From Methanothermobacter sp049720995 (GTDB taxonomy: Archaea; Methanobacteriota; Methanobacteria; Methanobacteriales; Methanothermobacteraceae), in assembly GCF_049720995.1 (NCBI RefSeq), contig NZ_JBNASF010000001.1:91701-155700 (forward strand): 64,000 nt of DNA, given 5' to 3'. Below are positions 1 to 8,471 of this stretch, one piece after another. Below the pieces are notes generated by a model that saw only the letters and a program-made list of their open reading frames with translations, did no database searches and was not told where the DNA came from. Position numbers and translations under genes: made by a program. How positions within the stretch are numbered: position 1 is the first letter of the stretch; every line of letters starts with the position of its first letter.

Positions 1-1158
1 AAGTATCCTCCCGCCGGTTACAGCGGCCCCCCTGAACCCTGCAGTGATGGCAGAACCATGCATAACATCGATGAGAGGCGCACCCAGTGATTCTGAAAAC
101 CTTGTCTCTGCAACTCCACCGAGTATGACCTCAGCTTCATTCCTGATAAGCGCATCCTCCAGCTCAGATAGATCAGCCCCAACCAGAACCTCCGACCTCA
201 CGCCACTTCCAGAGAGGTTCTCAAGTGTGTACTCACCAATCATGTCCATTGCCACCACAGCGGGTTTCATTCCAAGTTCAGTTACAAATCCCGCCAGTGC
301 AACGGCCCTTGTGGGTCCTGAAACTATACCGGCCCTCACACCCCCAAGTTCGGATCTCAGATGATCCCTTTCCTCAGCGTATCCACTGAGTTCATCCTGG
401 ATGGGGTAATCAATGTGGAGGTGGTCAAGTATCCCCTCATAGAAGTCCAGTGTGTTTGAAAACCCCAGGGGGATGGGGTGGTGGAGGAAGGGCATCCCGA
501 ATCTCTCCTCAAGAAACCTGCAGGGCCCTATCCCTGATACATCACAGAAGGAATAGTTCAGATGGGCGGACGCAATCATCTCAATGTCACCGACTGTACT
601 CCCGGATGTGAGCACACAGTTCACAGAAACACCCATACTGCCAAGGGTATCCACAATATGGTTGAGGTCGGGCCCGCCCCTGAACTCACCTATGATGTTG
701 ATTGATGGCTCATCCAATGGTTTCACATCAGCTGCGAGGGACTCAAGGAGTGCCATCATAACCTCAAGGTATCCTTCGCCCTGGTTTGACTCAAAGCCCC
801 CTGCGCTGATGGTTACAATCTGAGAGTCAATTTCTCCCTTAACATCCTCTGCCACCCTCCCTATATCCTCGCCTATTATGCTTGTTGCGCAGGAGCTCAT
901 AACAGCTATCAGTTCCGGTTTAAGGGTTCTGTCAGCTTCAATTATGGCCTTTTTGAGTTTATCAGCGGCCCCAAACACCACATCTGATTCAGAGAGCTCC
1001 GTTGATAGAACCCTTATCCTCTTACCTCCCCTTGCCGTCAGAAGGTATCCGATATGGTATGCGCAGCCCCTGGGTCCATGGATGAGCGGTACAGCATTTC
1101 GGACCCCTGAAACTGCCCTTACAGCCCCGAAAAGTTTACATGTTGATACCGGCTCCAT
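1..1158 (-). CDS. cfbD: Ni-sirohydrochlorin a,c-diamide reductive cyclase, CfbD (partial, stop outside window)
   Basis: NifD-like catalytic component of the F430 pathway: with the NifH-like CfbC it reduces and cyclises Ni-sirohydrochlorin diamide on the way to coenzyme F430. The translation opens MEPVSTCKLFGAVRAVSG, continues with HGPRGCAYH (nitrogenase component 1 P-cluster-type Cys region, about residues 27-35) and SSCATSIIGEDI, both typical of the NifD/CfbD family. 386 codons are visible without a stop, so only the C-terminal end is missing. The ATG at 1158 has AGGTG just before it, and that element overlaps the TAG stop of leuA, so the two genes are probably translationally coupled. A true nitrogenase alpha subunit is unlikely because no nif partners are nearby. 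Family assignment by motif; CfbD rather than another NifD homologue is inference from organism type. Confidence 0.85.
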   Translation of the reverse strand, partial: MEPVSTCKLFGAVRAVSGVRNAVPLIHGPRGCAYHIGYLLTARGGKRIRVLSTELSESDVVFGAADKLKKAIIEADRTLKPELIAVMSSCATSIIGEDIGRVAEDVKGEIDSQIVTISAGGFESNQGEGYLEVMMALLESLAADVKPLDEPSINIIGEFRGGPDLNHIVDTLGSMGVSVNCVLTSGSTVGDIEMIASAHLNYSFCDVSGIGPCRFLEERFGMPFLHHPIPLGFSNTLDFYEGILDHLHIDYPIQDELSGYAEERDHLRSELGGVRAGIVSGPTRAVALAGFVTELGMKPAVVAMDMIGEYTLENLSGSGVRSEVLVGADLSELEDALIRNEAEVILGGVAETRFSESLGAPLIDVMHGSAITAGFRGAAVTGGRIL

Positions 1159-1166
1159 CGGTACAC

Positions 1167-2684
1167 CTACTTGAGGCTGAGGATCTTGTTGATTGCATCG
1201 AGGACCGCTTCCACACTTGCCATTACTATATCCTCCCTGGTGGATCTTCCTGTTGCCTTGTTGCCGTCGGCGTCGCTCATAACAACAAATACCTCTGCAA
1301 GGGCATTGGTACCGCCCGTTATTGCCTCTATATTGTATTCATCAAGTTCTATATCTGCTGTTTCACTTACAAGGCTCTGTATGGCGTTTATGGCTGCGTC
1401 AACAGGTCCTACGCCTGTCATTGATGTTGTCTTGATCTCATCCCCGATCCTCAGCTTAACGGTGGCCGTTGGCATCACACTCTCACCTGTCATCACCGCT
1501 ATACCCTCAAGCTTCACGATCTCCCTTGTTGCCTTTCCAAGGATTGTGACTGCCATTGCCCGAAGATCGGCGTCGGTGATCCTTTTCCCCTTATCTCCAA
1601 GTCTTTTGACCTGTTCATAGAGGGTGCAGAACTGGTCCTCGTTCATATCTATACCGTATTCCTGCAGCTTTGATCTGAGGGCGTTGGCCCCTGTGTGCTT
1701 GCCGAGGACTATCCTCCTCTTGTGACCAACCATCTCAGGGGTTATGGGTTCATAGGTTTCCGCCTTCTCAAGAACACCATGGACGTGTATGCCCGCCTCA
1801 TGTGCAAAGGCGTTTTCACCCACGATTGCCTTGTTGGGGGGCATCCTTACCCCCGTTATCTTTGATACGAATTCTGAGATGTTCACAAGCTCCGTTGTCC
1901 TTATGGTGAGGGGGAGGTCATAGCGGGTTATGAGGGCCATCACAACCTCCTCCAGGGCGGCATTTCCTGCCCTTTCACCAAGCCCGTTTATAGTTGCATG
2001 TACCTGTGATGCGCCTGCCTCAACAGCTGCAAGGGAGTTTGCAACGGCCAGTCCAAAGTCATTGTGGCAGTGGACGCTGATGGGTGTCCTGATCTCATCC
2101 CTGAGGCCTCTTATAAGGTGGTTCATCGCCCTGGGTATCATCACCCCGACGGTGTCTGGGACGTTTATCATAGCGGCCCCTGCATCCTCTGCGGCCCTGT
2201 ATACCTCCACAAGGTAATCAAATTCGGTCCTTGTGGCGTCCTCGGCAGAGAATTCCACCCTGAGCCCATGTTCTGCCGCATATTCAACTCCAAACACTGC
2301 CCTGTCTATTATCTCCTCAGGGGACATCTTGAGCTTGTACTTCCTGTGGAGGGGTGATGTCCCTATGAAGGTGTGTATGTAGTCAGCTCCGCAATCAATA
2401 ACAGCGTCTATGTCCTCCCTGAGCACCCTTGCCAAACCACAGGTGTTCACATCAAGACCCAGGTCAACTATCCTTCTTACTGAGTCCATCTCCCCAGGGG
2501 AGGCTGCAGGGAACCCTGCCTCTATTGTGTCAACCCCAAGGGATTCCAGTTTCCTTGCTACGCATATCTTCTCATCCACCGTGAGAGCCACCCCAGGTGT
2601 CTGCTCACCGTCCCTGAGTGTTGTGTCAAATATTCTCACCGTCTCAGGTAGCCTCATTTCCGGTTTAACCTCTTCTATGTACAT
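1167..2684 (-). CDS. leuA: 2-isopropylmalate synthase (LeuA family)
   Basis: Condenses acetyl-CoA with 2-oxoisovalerate in leucine synthesis. The 505-residue protein has the metal-binding start FDTTLRDGEQTPG (about 19-31), HCHNDFGLAVANS and NGLGERAGNAALEE in the DRE-TIM barrel, and a full C-terminal LeuA dimer/regulatory domain from about residue 385. Methanogens carry three close paralogues (isopropylmalate, citramalate and homocitrate synthases); the full regulatory domain fits LeuA or CimA better than AksA, and the exact substrate cannot be settled from motifs alone. It lies directly upstream of cfbD, with only 8 bases between its stop and that start. The upstream DNA holds a TTTTAA TATA-like element near 2741-2748 and a doubled AACTTATAACTTATAACT stretch at about 2760-2777. 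Confidence 0.85.
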   Translation of the reverse strand: MYIEEVKPEMRLPETVRIFDTTLRDGEQTPGVALTVDEKICVARKLESLGVDTIEAGFPAASPGEMDSVRRIVDLGLDVNTCGLARVLREDIDAVIDCGADYIHTFIGTSPLHRKYKLKMSPEEIIDRAVFGVEYAAEHGLRVEFSAEDATRTEFDYLVEVYRAAEDAGAAMINVPDTVGVMIPRAMNHLIRGLRDEIRTPISVHCHNDFGLAVANSLAAVEAGASQVHATINGLGERAGNAALEEVVMALITRYDLPLTIRTTELVNISEFVSKITGVRMPPNKAIVGENAFAHEAGIHVHGVLEKAETYEPITPEMVGHKRRIVLGKHTGANALRSKLQEYGIDMNEDQFCTLYEQVKRLGDKGKRITDADLRAMAVTILGKATREIVKLEGIAVMTGESVMPTATVKLRIGDEIKTTSMTGVGPVDAAINAIQSLVSETADIELDEYNIEAITGGTNALAEVFVVMSDADGNKATGRSTREDIVMASVEAVLDAINKILSLK

Positions 2685-2757
2685 TTAAATTCCCCGTGGT
2701 CTGGCCTTTTTATCATGATCTATATGCTGCCACAATTAAAAGCTTTTACACAGCAGA

Positions 2758-2781
2758 TCCAGTTATAAGTTATAAGTTTAA
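2758..2781. repeat. Doubled AGTTATAAGTT element upstream of leuA
   Basis: The sequence AGTTATAAGTTATAAGTTTA begins at 2761 and repeats a TATAAGT unit every 8 bases. It lies about 75-95 bases upstream of the leuA start. Similar TTATAAGTT units occur upstream of parA (20921-20953) and uppP (43782-43825). Whether it is a regulator site or simply AT-rich promoter DNA is not known. Confidence 0.35.
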
Positions 2782-2829
2782 GGGGAAGCAGTCTGTCACC
2801 AGGAGACAAATGACCCCCTGATATTATAT

Positions 2830-3621
2830 TTAAACCGCCATGCTGAGACTCAGGAAGTTCCTGAGGCCCGGTGCAAGGCCAAGTATGAATATCACAAGTT
2901 TAAGGAGATCTGAGTCCACTGGGTCCTCAACGTATCTGTCAATGGCGTAGAGCGCCGCCACTATGACCGCTATCTTGAGGGGAAACATCACAAGGGCAGT
3001 GCCAGTTAGGGCCGTGAATGCCGATGGCAGAACATGCTGCTCAGAATAACCATAGATGTCAACCGCAACGTAGGTTGATGATGCATCGAAAAGGTGTGCT
3101 GATATAGCGTAGAGGTTCATCCTGTCCCTTAGAAGTTCCCATTTGAGACCCATCACATAGAAAAGGACTGCTGATGCCATGAATACTCCCAGTACAGAGA
3201 AAAAGGGTGCAGGATTAATTTTCTGCATGCCTATGATGTTTGGTATGGAAAGAACTGCCCCTGTAGCAAATACAAGCTTTCTGTAATCCCATCCATAAAG
3301 TTTCTCAAGTTTAACCGAGATGAGAAGCGTCGCTATTGCCGTGAGTCCCACAAGGATGTATATGCCGGGTGTAACAAGGAGATGGGTGAGGGGGTAGATT
3401 CCATTATCCACAAGGGCCCTTGCACCTGACCCGAGAAATATGAAGGGAAGGAGCGGTACCAGAAGTTCCCTGGGGTCCTTTTTAAGCCACCTGAACATTC
3501 TGAGTATGATAAGAACAGCAGCCCCGAGTACAATGCCAAAAACAACCGTGTTTAGGGGTGTGTAACCAGGGTGTAGGTAGAAGAAGTTGTTCTCCAGGAA
3601 ATCCTGAAGCTCAGATATCAT
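2830..3621 (-). CDS. DUF63 family integral membrane protein
   Basis: 263 residues with about seven or eight hydrophobic segments spread over the whole length and no signal peptide. The segment NLYAISAHLFDASSTYVAV (about 170-188) carries a His and an Asp inside a membrane helix and is the most distinctive part of this archaeal DUF63 family, whose function is unknown. Its ATG lies inside the last codons of the upstream PHP gene (11-base overlap), with GGATGAG as ribosome site, so the two proteins are very likely made together. A soluble PHP phosphoesterase coupled to a polytopic protein hints at work on a lipid or polyprenyl phosphate, but that is inference. Confidence 0.8.
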   Translation of the reverse strand: MISELQDFLENNFFYLHPGYTPLNTVVFGIVLGAAVLIILRMFRWLKKDPRELLVPLLPFIFLGSGARALVDNGIYPLTHLLVTPGIYILVGLTAIATLLISVKLEKLYGWDYRKLVFATGAVLSIPNIIGMQKINPAPFFSVLGVFMASAVLFYVMGLKWELLRDRMNLYAISAHLFDASSTYVAVDIYGYSEQHVLPSAFTALTGTALVMFPLKIAVIVAALYAIDRYVEDPVDSDLLKLVIFILGLAPGLRNFLSLSMAV

Positions 3622-4273
3622 TTCTCATCCTGCCTATGAGTTTTTTGTTGATTACCTCCCTCACAATTAGAGGAAGAGGGGTTCTTCTTCCCTCAGGTAT
3701 GGTTTTGCCCCTTCTTATACCATCAATTATGTCATCAACTGTATTTTCAGCTTCCACAAGGGTGAATGAGCTTCCAACAGCCTCCACGAAGTGTGAGTCG
3801 CTTGCACCTATCTCAGGAATGCCCCTCTTTCTTGCGAATTTTCTGGCCCTCCAGTTGGAGTAGCCGACAATGTAGCGGGAGTTGAGGGTTTCAATTGCAT
3901 CAACACGGAGGTTTCTCTCGTTCACAAAGAGTCCCTGTCTGTACCTGACAAATGGGTGTGGAATTATGGCAAGTGCGTCCTGTGAGTGTATCTCATCCAG
4001 GGACTCTGCGGGTGTTAGGCCCCTTTCTATTTCCTCCTGCACACCAAGTGCCACTATATGACCTGCGGATGTGCTGAGCTCCACTGCAGGGACCACCGTG
4101 ACCCCAAAATCTGCTGATTCCCCCATGGCGATCCGGGACCCCCTCATTGTATTGTGGTCTGCAATCGCAACTGCATCGAGGCCCACAAGGGATGCCCGCC
4201 TCAGTACATCCCGCGGCGTTCCCCTTGCATCCCCTGAATATACGGTGTGTATGTGTGGGTCAATCCTTATCAT
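3611..4273 (-). CDS. PHP-domain phosphoesterase
   Basis: 220-residue stand-alone PHP (polymerase and histidinol phosphatase) domain. The metal ligands are all visible: H7-x-H9 in DPHIHTVYSGD, D39-H40, E65, H72, H106 in IIPHPF, and D159-S-H161 in GASDSH. This family hydrolyses phosphomonoesters or phosphodiesters with a two- or three-metal centre; the substrate cannot be read from sequence. AGGTGATTTC precedes the ATG at 4273. The 3' end overlaps the DUF63 gene by 11 bases. Confidence 0.85.
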   Translation of the reverse strand: MIRIDPHIHTVYSGDARGTPRDVLRRASLVGLDAVAIADHNTMRGSRIAMGESADFGVTVVPAVELSTSAGHIVALGVQEEIERGLTPAESLDEIHSQDALAIIPHPFVRYRQGLFVNERNLRVDAIETLNSRYIVGYSNWRARKFARKRGIPEIGASDSHFVEAVGSSFTLVEAENTVDDIIDGIRRGKTIPEGRRTPLPLIVREVINKKLIGRMRNDI

Positions 4274-4310
4274 GAAATCACCTTAAATTGTCCCCATCTT
4301 CACGGGCCCA

Positions 4311-5354
4311 TCAGTGCCTCACCCTGTATTCTATGCTCCCTATGAGGCCCACGGGTCCCGTCATCATGACGTCCCCTGCCGGTGCGGCATGATAGGCTCT
4401 GAGGGATGTTTCATCGAGAATCCTCCTCTGTGGTCCCGTTGCAACAACCACTTCAGGCTCACCCACTCCTCCAAGGGCGTGGGCACCATGACCCCCGTCG
4501 CCATGGACCTCCCGGTGTGTTATCTCCCCATGTGCGAGTTTAAGGAGGAGTTCCTCAAGTTTCTGAGGAGACAGCATTTTTGTGTGGTGCTCCATGACCC
4601 CATGTATCTTGCCATCCAGGATGCTGGCTGCCAGGGTGTGGCCATTACCTGCATCAACAGCTATTAGAGGCCCATCTGAGTCCACTGCTGGGTCAAGGAG
4701 TGCCCCTGCTATTGACGCGAACTTGGAATCCATCATGAGGAGCGGGTGCTCCGCTGACACCTCAATGGATTTCATCCTGGTGAAGTAATCGGGGACGTCA
4801 CCAAGGTATGAGAACTCCTGAGGTTTCAGTGGTTCTGTGAGTTTCTCCCTTATCTTCATGAAACGGAAGTTCCTATCACCCATATCACCACCCGCACCAT
4901 GGTCCTGAACAGCCACACCCAGAAAGTCGATCTCCAGTTCAACATCAAAGTTTCCCAGGGCCCCTGCTATGGCATCAAGGTCAACATCCCCCAACTTCAC
5001 CCTCCTAAGACCCGGGGCCCTGTCTGATATCTCTATACCCATTTTCCTGACCCTTTCAAGGTCATCCCTAATGGTCCTTGCTGCCTCAGTGGTCATTACA
5101 ACCCTGTAGCCCCTCTCAAGGTGTTCCAGTATTGCCCTGCTCACGGGTCCCCCACCCATCGTCCGGCCATGAATGAACACATCCCCATTGATTCCCCTGA
5201 TCCTTTCTGCGATTATCCTTGTGGGTGAGGGCATTACCATCTTTATGGAATTTTCAATTCTATCAGCTGTCGTGTCATGGTACATTATATCCTGTGTTCC
5301 TGCCCCCACATCAACTGCAAGTATCCTCATACTGGAATCATATCTTCCCTCCAT
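4311..5354 (-). CDS. DUF1786 family protein (ASKHA-type fold)
   Basis: 347 residues with ASKHA (actin/hexokinase/Hsp70)-type phosphate-binding motifs: MRILAVDVGAGTQDI near the N terminus and LIAVDAGNGHTLAA near residue 230, plus a glycine-rich GHGAHALGGVGEPE. Between them is VAVQDHGAGGDMGDRNFRF, typical of DUF1786. Family function is unknown. The start is uncertain: the ATG at 5354 gives MEGRYDSS before the conserved MRIL, and the ATG at 5330 would start exactly at MRIL, but neither has well-spaced Shine-Dalgarno DNA. It is divergent from trpB2, and the shared promoter holds TRP boxes that lie between its likely TATA element and start, so it may respond to tryptophan. That last point is inference. 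Confidence 0.75.
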   Translation of the reverse strand: MEGRYDSSMRILAVDVGAGTQDIMYHDTTADRIENSIKMVMPSPTRIIAERIRGINGDVFIHGRTMGGGPVSRAILEHLERGYRVVMTTEAARTIRDDLERVRKMGIEISDRAPGLRRVKLGDVDLDAIAGALGNFDVELEIDFLGVAVQDHGAGGDMGDRNFRFMKIREKLTEPLKPQEFSYLGDVPDYFTRMKSIEVSAEHPLLMMDSKFASIAGALLDPAVDSDGPLIAVDAGNGHTLAASILDGKIHGVMEHHTKMLSPQKLEELLLKLAHGEITHREVHGDGGHGAHALGGVGEPEVVVATGPQRRILDETSLRAYHAAPAGDVMMTGPVGLIGSIEYRVRH

Positions 5355-5373
5355 TTATTAACCATTTCCTAAA

Positions 5374-5404
5374 TGTACAGATATGTACAGTAAAGTTTTA
5401 AATA
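5374..5404. promoter_or_regulatory. Divergent trpB2/DUF1786 promoter with two TGTACA TRP boxes
   Basis: TGTACA occurs twice, at 5374-5379 and 5384-5389, separated by GATA. TGTACA is the TRP-box core bound by the archaeal repressor TrpY in Methanothermobacter. Next to it is GTTTTAAATAG (5395-5405), which can serve as a TATA box in either direction because TTTAAA is self-complementary. For trpB2 the boxes sit just upstream of TATA; for the DUF1786 gene they fall between TATA and the expected start of transcription. The box sequence is seen; TrpY binding is knowledge of the system; control of the DUF1786 gene is inferred. Confidence 0.7.
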
Positions 5405-5477
5405 GTTCTTTGAAGAGAGATCATGCATGTAAATGCTGATGATAACACGACCTGATCAAGAAACCTGAGGTGATACC

Positions 5478-6764
5478 ATGAACAAGATTGTTCTTGATGA
5501 AAACGAAATACCGAAAAAATGGTACAACATCAACCCGGACCTGCCATCACCCCTACCCGAACCCAGAAACCCTGAGGGCGGAGAGAACATAGAGAACCTT
5601 CCAAGGGTATTCTCAAGGGGCGTCCTTGAGCAGGAGATGTCAATGGAGCGCTGGATAAAGATCCCCCGTGAGGTCAGAGATGTCTACAAAATGATTGGAA
5701 GGCCCACCCCCCTTTTCAGGGCAAAGGGCCTTGAGGAGATGCTGGATACCCCCGCCAGAATATACTACAAGAGGGAGGACTACTCACCCACAGGAAGCCA
5801 CAAGTTGAATACTGCGATAGCGCAGGCATACTATGCCCGTGAAGATGGCGCCGAAAGGCTCACAACAGAAACAGGTGCCGGTCAATGGGGAACAGCCCTC
5901 TCGCTTGCATGTTCACTCATGGACCTCCAGTGCAAGGTCTACATGGTCAGGGTGTCATTCAACCAGAAGCCCTTCAGGAAAACAATAATGCAGCTCTATG
6001 GTGGTGAGGTTGTCCCATCACCAAGTGACCATACCGAATTCGGAAGGAAAATACTCAGTGAGGACCCCGACCACCCCGGATCCCTTGGTATAGCCATATC
6101 AGAGGCGATGGAGGAGGCCCTTCAGTATGAAAACGTTTACTACTCCCTTGGAAGCGTCCTCAACCACGTTCTGTTACACCAGACCGTGATAGGTCTTGAA
6201 ACACAGAAGCAGCTGGAAATAGCAGGTGAAACACCTGACGTCATGATAGGATGTGTGGGAGGGGGTAGCAACTTTGGTGGGGCGGTTTTCCCATTCATAA
6301 AGGATAAACTTGATGGTAAACTCGACTGTGAATTCATAGCAGCTGAGCCAAGATCCTGCCCCACCCTCACCCAGGGAGACTACCGGTACGACTTCGGTGA
6401 CACAGCAGGTATGACACCCCTCCTCAAGATGTACACACTCGGCCACGACTTTGTACCCCCATCCGTACACGCAGGAGGTCTGAGATACCACGGAATGTCA
6501 CCGCAGGTTGCACTCCTGGTGAAGGAGGGCATCATCAGGGCCAGAGCCGTGGCGCAGCATGAAATATTTGAGAGTGGTGTTAAATTTGCAAAGGCCGAGG
6601 GGGTTGTCCCCGCGCCAGAAACCTGCCACGCCATAAGTGTTGCAATGGATGAGGCCAGGAAGTGCAGAGAGACCGGTGAGGAAAAAACCATAGTTGTGAG
6701 CTTCTCTGGCCACGGGCTCCTTGACCTCAAGGGTTACGGGGACTACCTTGAGGGCAAAATCTAA
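5478..6764 (+). CDS. trpB2: Tryptophan synthase beta chain, TrpB2 type
   Basis: PLP enzyme that condenses indole with serine. The 428-residue length and the N-terminal extension (MNKIVLDENEIPKKWYNINP) mark the TrpB2 subgroup, which usually acts without a TrpA partner. The PLP lysine is K109 in SPTGSHKLNTA; TETGAGQWGTALS and CVGGGSNFGG are the substrate-binding and phosphate-binding loops. GAGGTGATACC precedes the ATG. No trpA is adjacent, as expected for TrpB2, which may serve as an indole rescue enzyme. TRP boxes upstream imply repression by TrpY when tryptophan is plentiful. Confidence 0.95.
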   Translation: MNKIVLDENEIPKKWYNINPDLPSPLPEPRNPEGGENIENLPRVFSRGVLEQEMSMERWIKIPREVRDVYKMIGRPTPLFRAKGLEEMLDTPARIYYKREDYSPTGSHKLNTAIAQAYYAREDGAERLTTETGAGQWGTALSLACSLMDLQCKVYMVRVSFNQKPFRKTIMQLYGGEVVPSPSDHTEFGRKILSEDPDHPGSLGIAISEAMEEALQYENVYYSLGSVLNHVLLHQTVIGLETQKQLEIAGETPDVMIGCVGGGSNFGGAVFPFIKDKLDGKLDCEFIAAEPRSCPTLTQGDYRYDFGDTAGMTPLLKMYTLGHDFVPPSVHAGGLRYHGMSPQVALLVKEGIIRARAVAQHEIFESGVKFAKAEGVVPAPETCHAISVAMDEARKCRETGEEKTIVVSFSGHGLLDLKGYGDYLEGKI

Positions 6765-6793
6765 AGGCCACACTTAATCATCCAGGAGCAGCA

Positions 6794-6849
6794 GGCTGGA
6801 CGCGGGCTGAGGTGATGTGAGCCTCAGCCGGGCTTCAGCCAGGGGCCCC
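6794..6849 (+). terminator. GC-rich hairpins after trpB2, possible terminator or structured RNA
   Basis: GGCTGAGG (6805-6812) pairs with CCTCAGCC (6822-6829) across a 9-base loop, and an outer pair GGCTG (6794-6798) / CAGCC (6836-6840) closes around it. The palindrome GGGGCCCC follows at 6842-6849, then pyrimidine-rich CTTCTTCTTC. This sits in the 164-base gap between trpB2 and the next gene. Archaeal termination usually relies on T-runs, which are weak here, so a structured 3' UTR or small RNA is also possible. Confidence 0.4.
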
Positions 6850-6928
6850 CAGCTTCTTCTTCAATACATATAAATACCATCATCACCCAAACTAAATTAG
6901 TTTATATCAATCTCATCAAGGTGATCTG

Positions 6929-7216
6929 ATGGACTACAGGAACATCGTTATCGGTGCCATGATCCTTATCATAGCACTGATGGTCGGTTTCAATGTTGCC
7001 CTGTACATGGGGGCGCAGGAACAGAACGTGACACAGCTGGACTGGGCCGACAATGCAACAACAGATATGAGTTTTGCAAATGAATCCAATGCACCGGTCA
7101 GCATCAACAAGACAAAAACAATCACAAAGAGAACCAGAAAAAACATAACACCCGGTGAAGGAAACACCACAGTGCCTGAAGAACCTGAACCACCGGTTCA
7201 AAATCAAACAGTATAA
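6929..7216 (+). CDS. Small N-anchored membrane protein with seven N-glycosylation sequons
   Basis: 95 residues. One membrane helix at about 6-28 (IVIGAMILIIALMVGFNVAL) is followed by a hydrophilic tail that would lie outside the cell. The tail has seven N-x-S/T sequons (N33, N42, N51, N60, N72, N79, N92), a basic patch KRTRKN and a final PEEPEPPVQ segment. I do not recognise a family. It has its own TATA-like DNA (ACATATAAATA, 6866-6876) and AAGGTGATCTG before the ATG. The Fae-Hps gene starts 12 bases after its stop, so the two are probably co-transcribed, though no functional tie is obvious. Confidence 0.7.
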   Translation: MDYRNIVIGAMILIIALMVGFNVALYMGAQEQNVTQLDWADNATTDMSFANESNAPVSINKTKTITKRTRKNITPGEGNTTVPEEPEPPVQNQTV

Positions 7217-7228
7217 GGAGGATAAAGA

Positions 7229-8449
7229 TTGTACAGAATAGGTGAAGCACTCATAGGAAGCGGCAATGAGGTCGCCCATATAGATCTCATCATAGGTGAT
7301 AAGGAGGGAAACGCAGGGGCCGCATTTGCAAATGGCCTCACCAGCCTCTCCCTAGGTCACACACCGCTTCTATCGGTTATAAGGCCCAACCTCATGACAA
7401 AACCCGCAACTCTCATAGTACCCAAGGTCACGGTGAGCTGCCTTGAAGACGCCGATAAGATCTTTGGACCAGCCCAGACGGCAGTTGCCCGTGCAGTTGC
7501 CGATGCGGTTGAGGAGGGAATAATACCCCAAGAAAAGGTTGAGGACCTCGTGGTAATTGTCAGCGTATTCATACACCCCGAGGCAGAGGACTACCGCAAG
7601 ATATACCAGTACAACTACGGGGCAACCAAACTAGCCCTCAGAAGGGCCATGGAAAACTACCCATCAGCCAGGAAGGTCCTCAGTGAAAAGGACAGGGGAA
7701 GCCACCCCATCATGGGCTTCAGAGCAGTCAGACTCTGGAACCCCCCCTACCTGCAGGTTGCCCTTGACCTTGACAGCATGGAGGAGATGGAGGGGATCAT
7801 TGACGCCCTCCCCAACAGGGAGAGGATACTCCTCGAGGCCGGGACACCCCTTGTCAAGAAATTCGGTGTCGGTGTCGTAAGCAGGATAAGGGAGCTTCGA
7901 AGGGACGCGTTCATAATAGCTGACCTCAAAACCCTTGACGTTGGCAGGATAGAGGTTAAGATGGCCGCAGATGAAACGGCTGACGCAGTGGCCATATCAG
8001 GTCTTGGAACCGTTGAATCCATTGAAAAGGCCATCCACGAGGCCCAGAAACAGGGCATATACTCCATACTGGACATGATGAATGTTGAAAACTTCGTTGA
8101 TAAACTCAGAGGCCTCAGGTACAGGCCAGATATCGTCCTTCTCCACAGGAATGTGGACCTTGAGACCCTCAGGGCGGAGCGTGGAGAGGATACTGGCGAA
8201 ATGAGCGAATGGGGCAACATCAGGGAAATAAAGGATATACTTGGCCCCAGGGGCCTTGTGGCCGTTGCAGGCGGTATAACACCATCCAAGATGCAGGAGG
8301 CCCTTGATAGCGGAGCAGACATAATAGTCGTTGGAAGGTACATAATAGGCTCAAGGGATGTGAGGAGGGCCGCCGAGGACTTCCTGGAGCACATGCCCCA
8401 GGACCCAGACACCATGAGGCTGCCCCTTGACGAGGACGAGTCAATCTGA
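7229..8449 (+). CDS. fae-hps: Bifunctional formaldehyde-activating enzyme / 3-hexulose-6-phosphate synthase
   Basis: Fusion of Fae (about residues 1-160), which links formaldehyde to tetrahydromethanopterin, and Hps (about 165-395), the aldolase of the ribulose monophosphate route. In methanogens this fusion mainly makes ribose phosphate from hexose phosphate and disposes of the released formaldehyde. Fae motifs: GDKEGNAGAAFANGL and the HTPLLSVIRPN segment. Hps motifs: IIADLKTLDVGRIEVKMAADETADA and VAGGITPSK. The start is TTG, with AAGGAGGA six bases before it; no in-frame ATG fits the conserved N terminus YRIGEALIG. The length of 406 residues is normal for the fused form. Confidence 0.93.
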   Translation: MYRIGEALIGSGNEVAHIDLIIGDKEGNAGAAFANGLTSLSLGHTPLLSVIRPNLMTKPATLIVPKVTVSCLEDADKIFGPAQTAVARAVADAVEEGIIPQEKVEDLVVIVSVFIHPEAEDYRKIYQYNYGATKLALRRAMENYPSARKVLSEKDRGSHPIMGFRAVRLWNPPYLQVALDLDSMEEMEGIIDALPNRERILLEAGTPLVKKFGVGVVSRIRELRRDAFIIADLKTLDVGRIEVKMAADETADAVAISGLGTVESIEKAIHEAQKQGIYSILDMMNVENFVDKLRGLRYRPDIVLLHRNVDLETLRAERGEDTGEMSEWGNIREIKDILGPRGLVAVAGGITPSKMQEALDSGADIIVVGRYIIGSRDVRRAAEDFLEHMPQDPDTMRLPLDEDESI

Positions 8450-8471
8450 TGCCCAAAGAGGGGGTTGCATT

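Noticed and set aside
1..1158. Nitrogenase alpha subunit
   Set aside because: NifD-like but with CfbD features and no nif partners; F430 synthesis fits the organism.
7230..7235. TGTACA at the fae-hps start as a TRP box
   Set aside because: Single copy overlapping the start codon and no second box; likely chance.
7747..8415. 222-codon minus-strand frame
   Set aside because: Antisense shadow of fae-hps, whose family match is certain.
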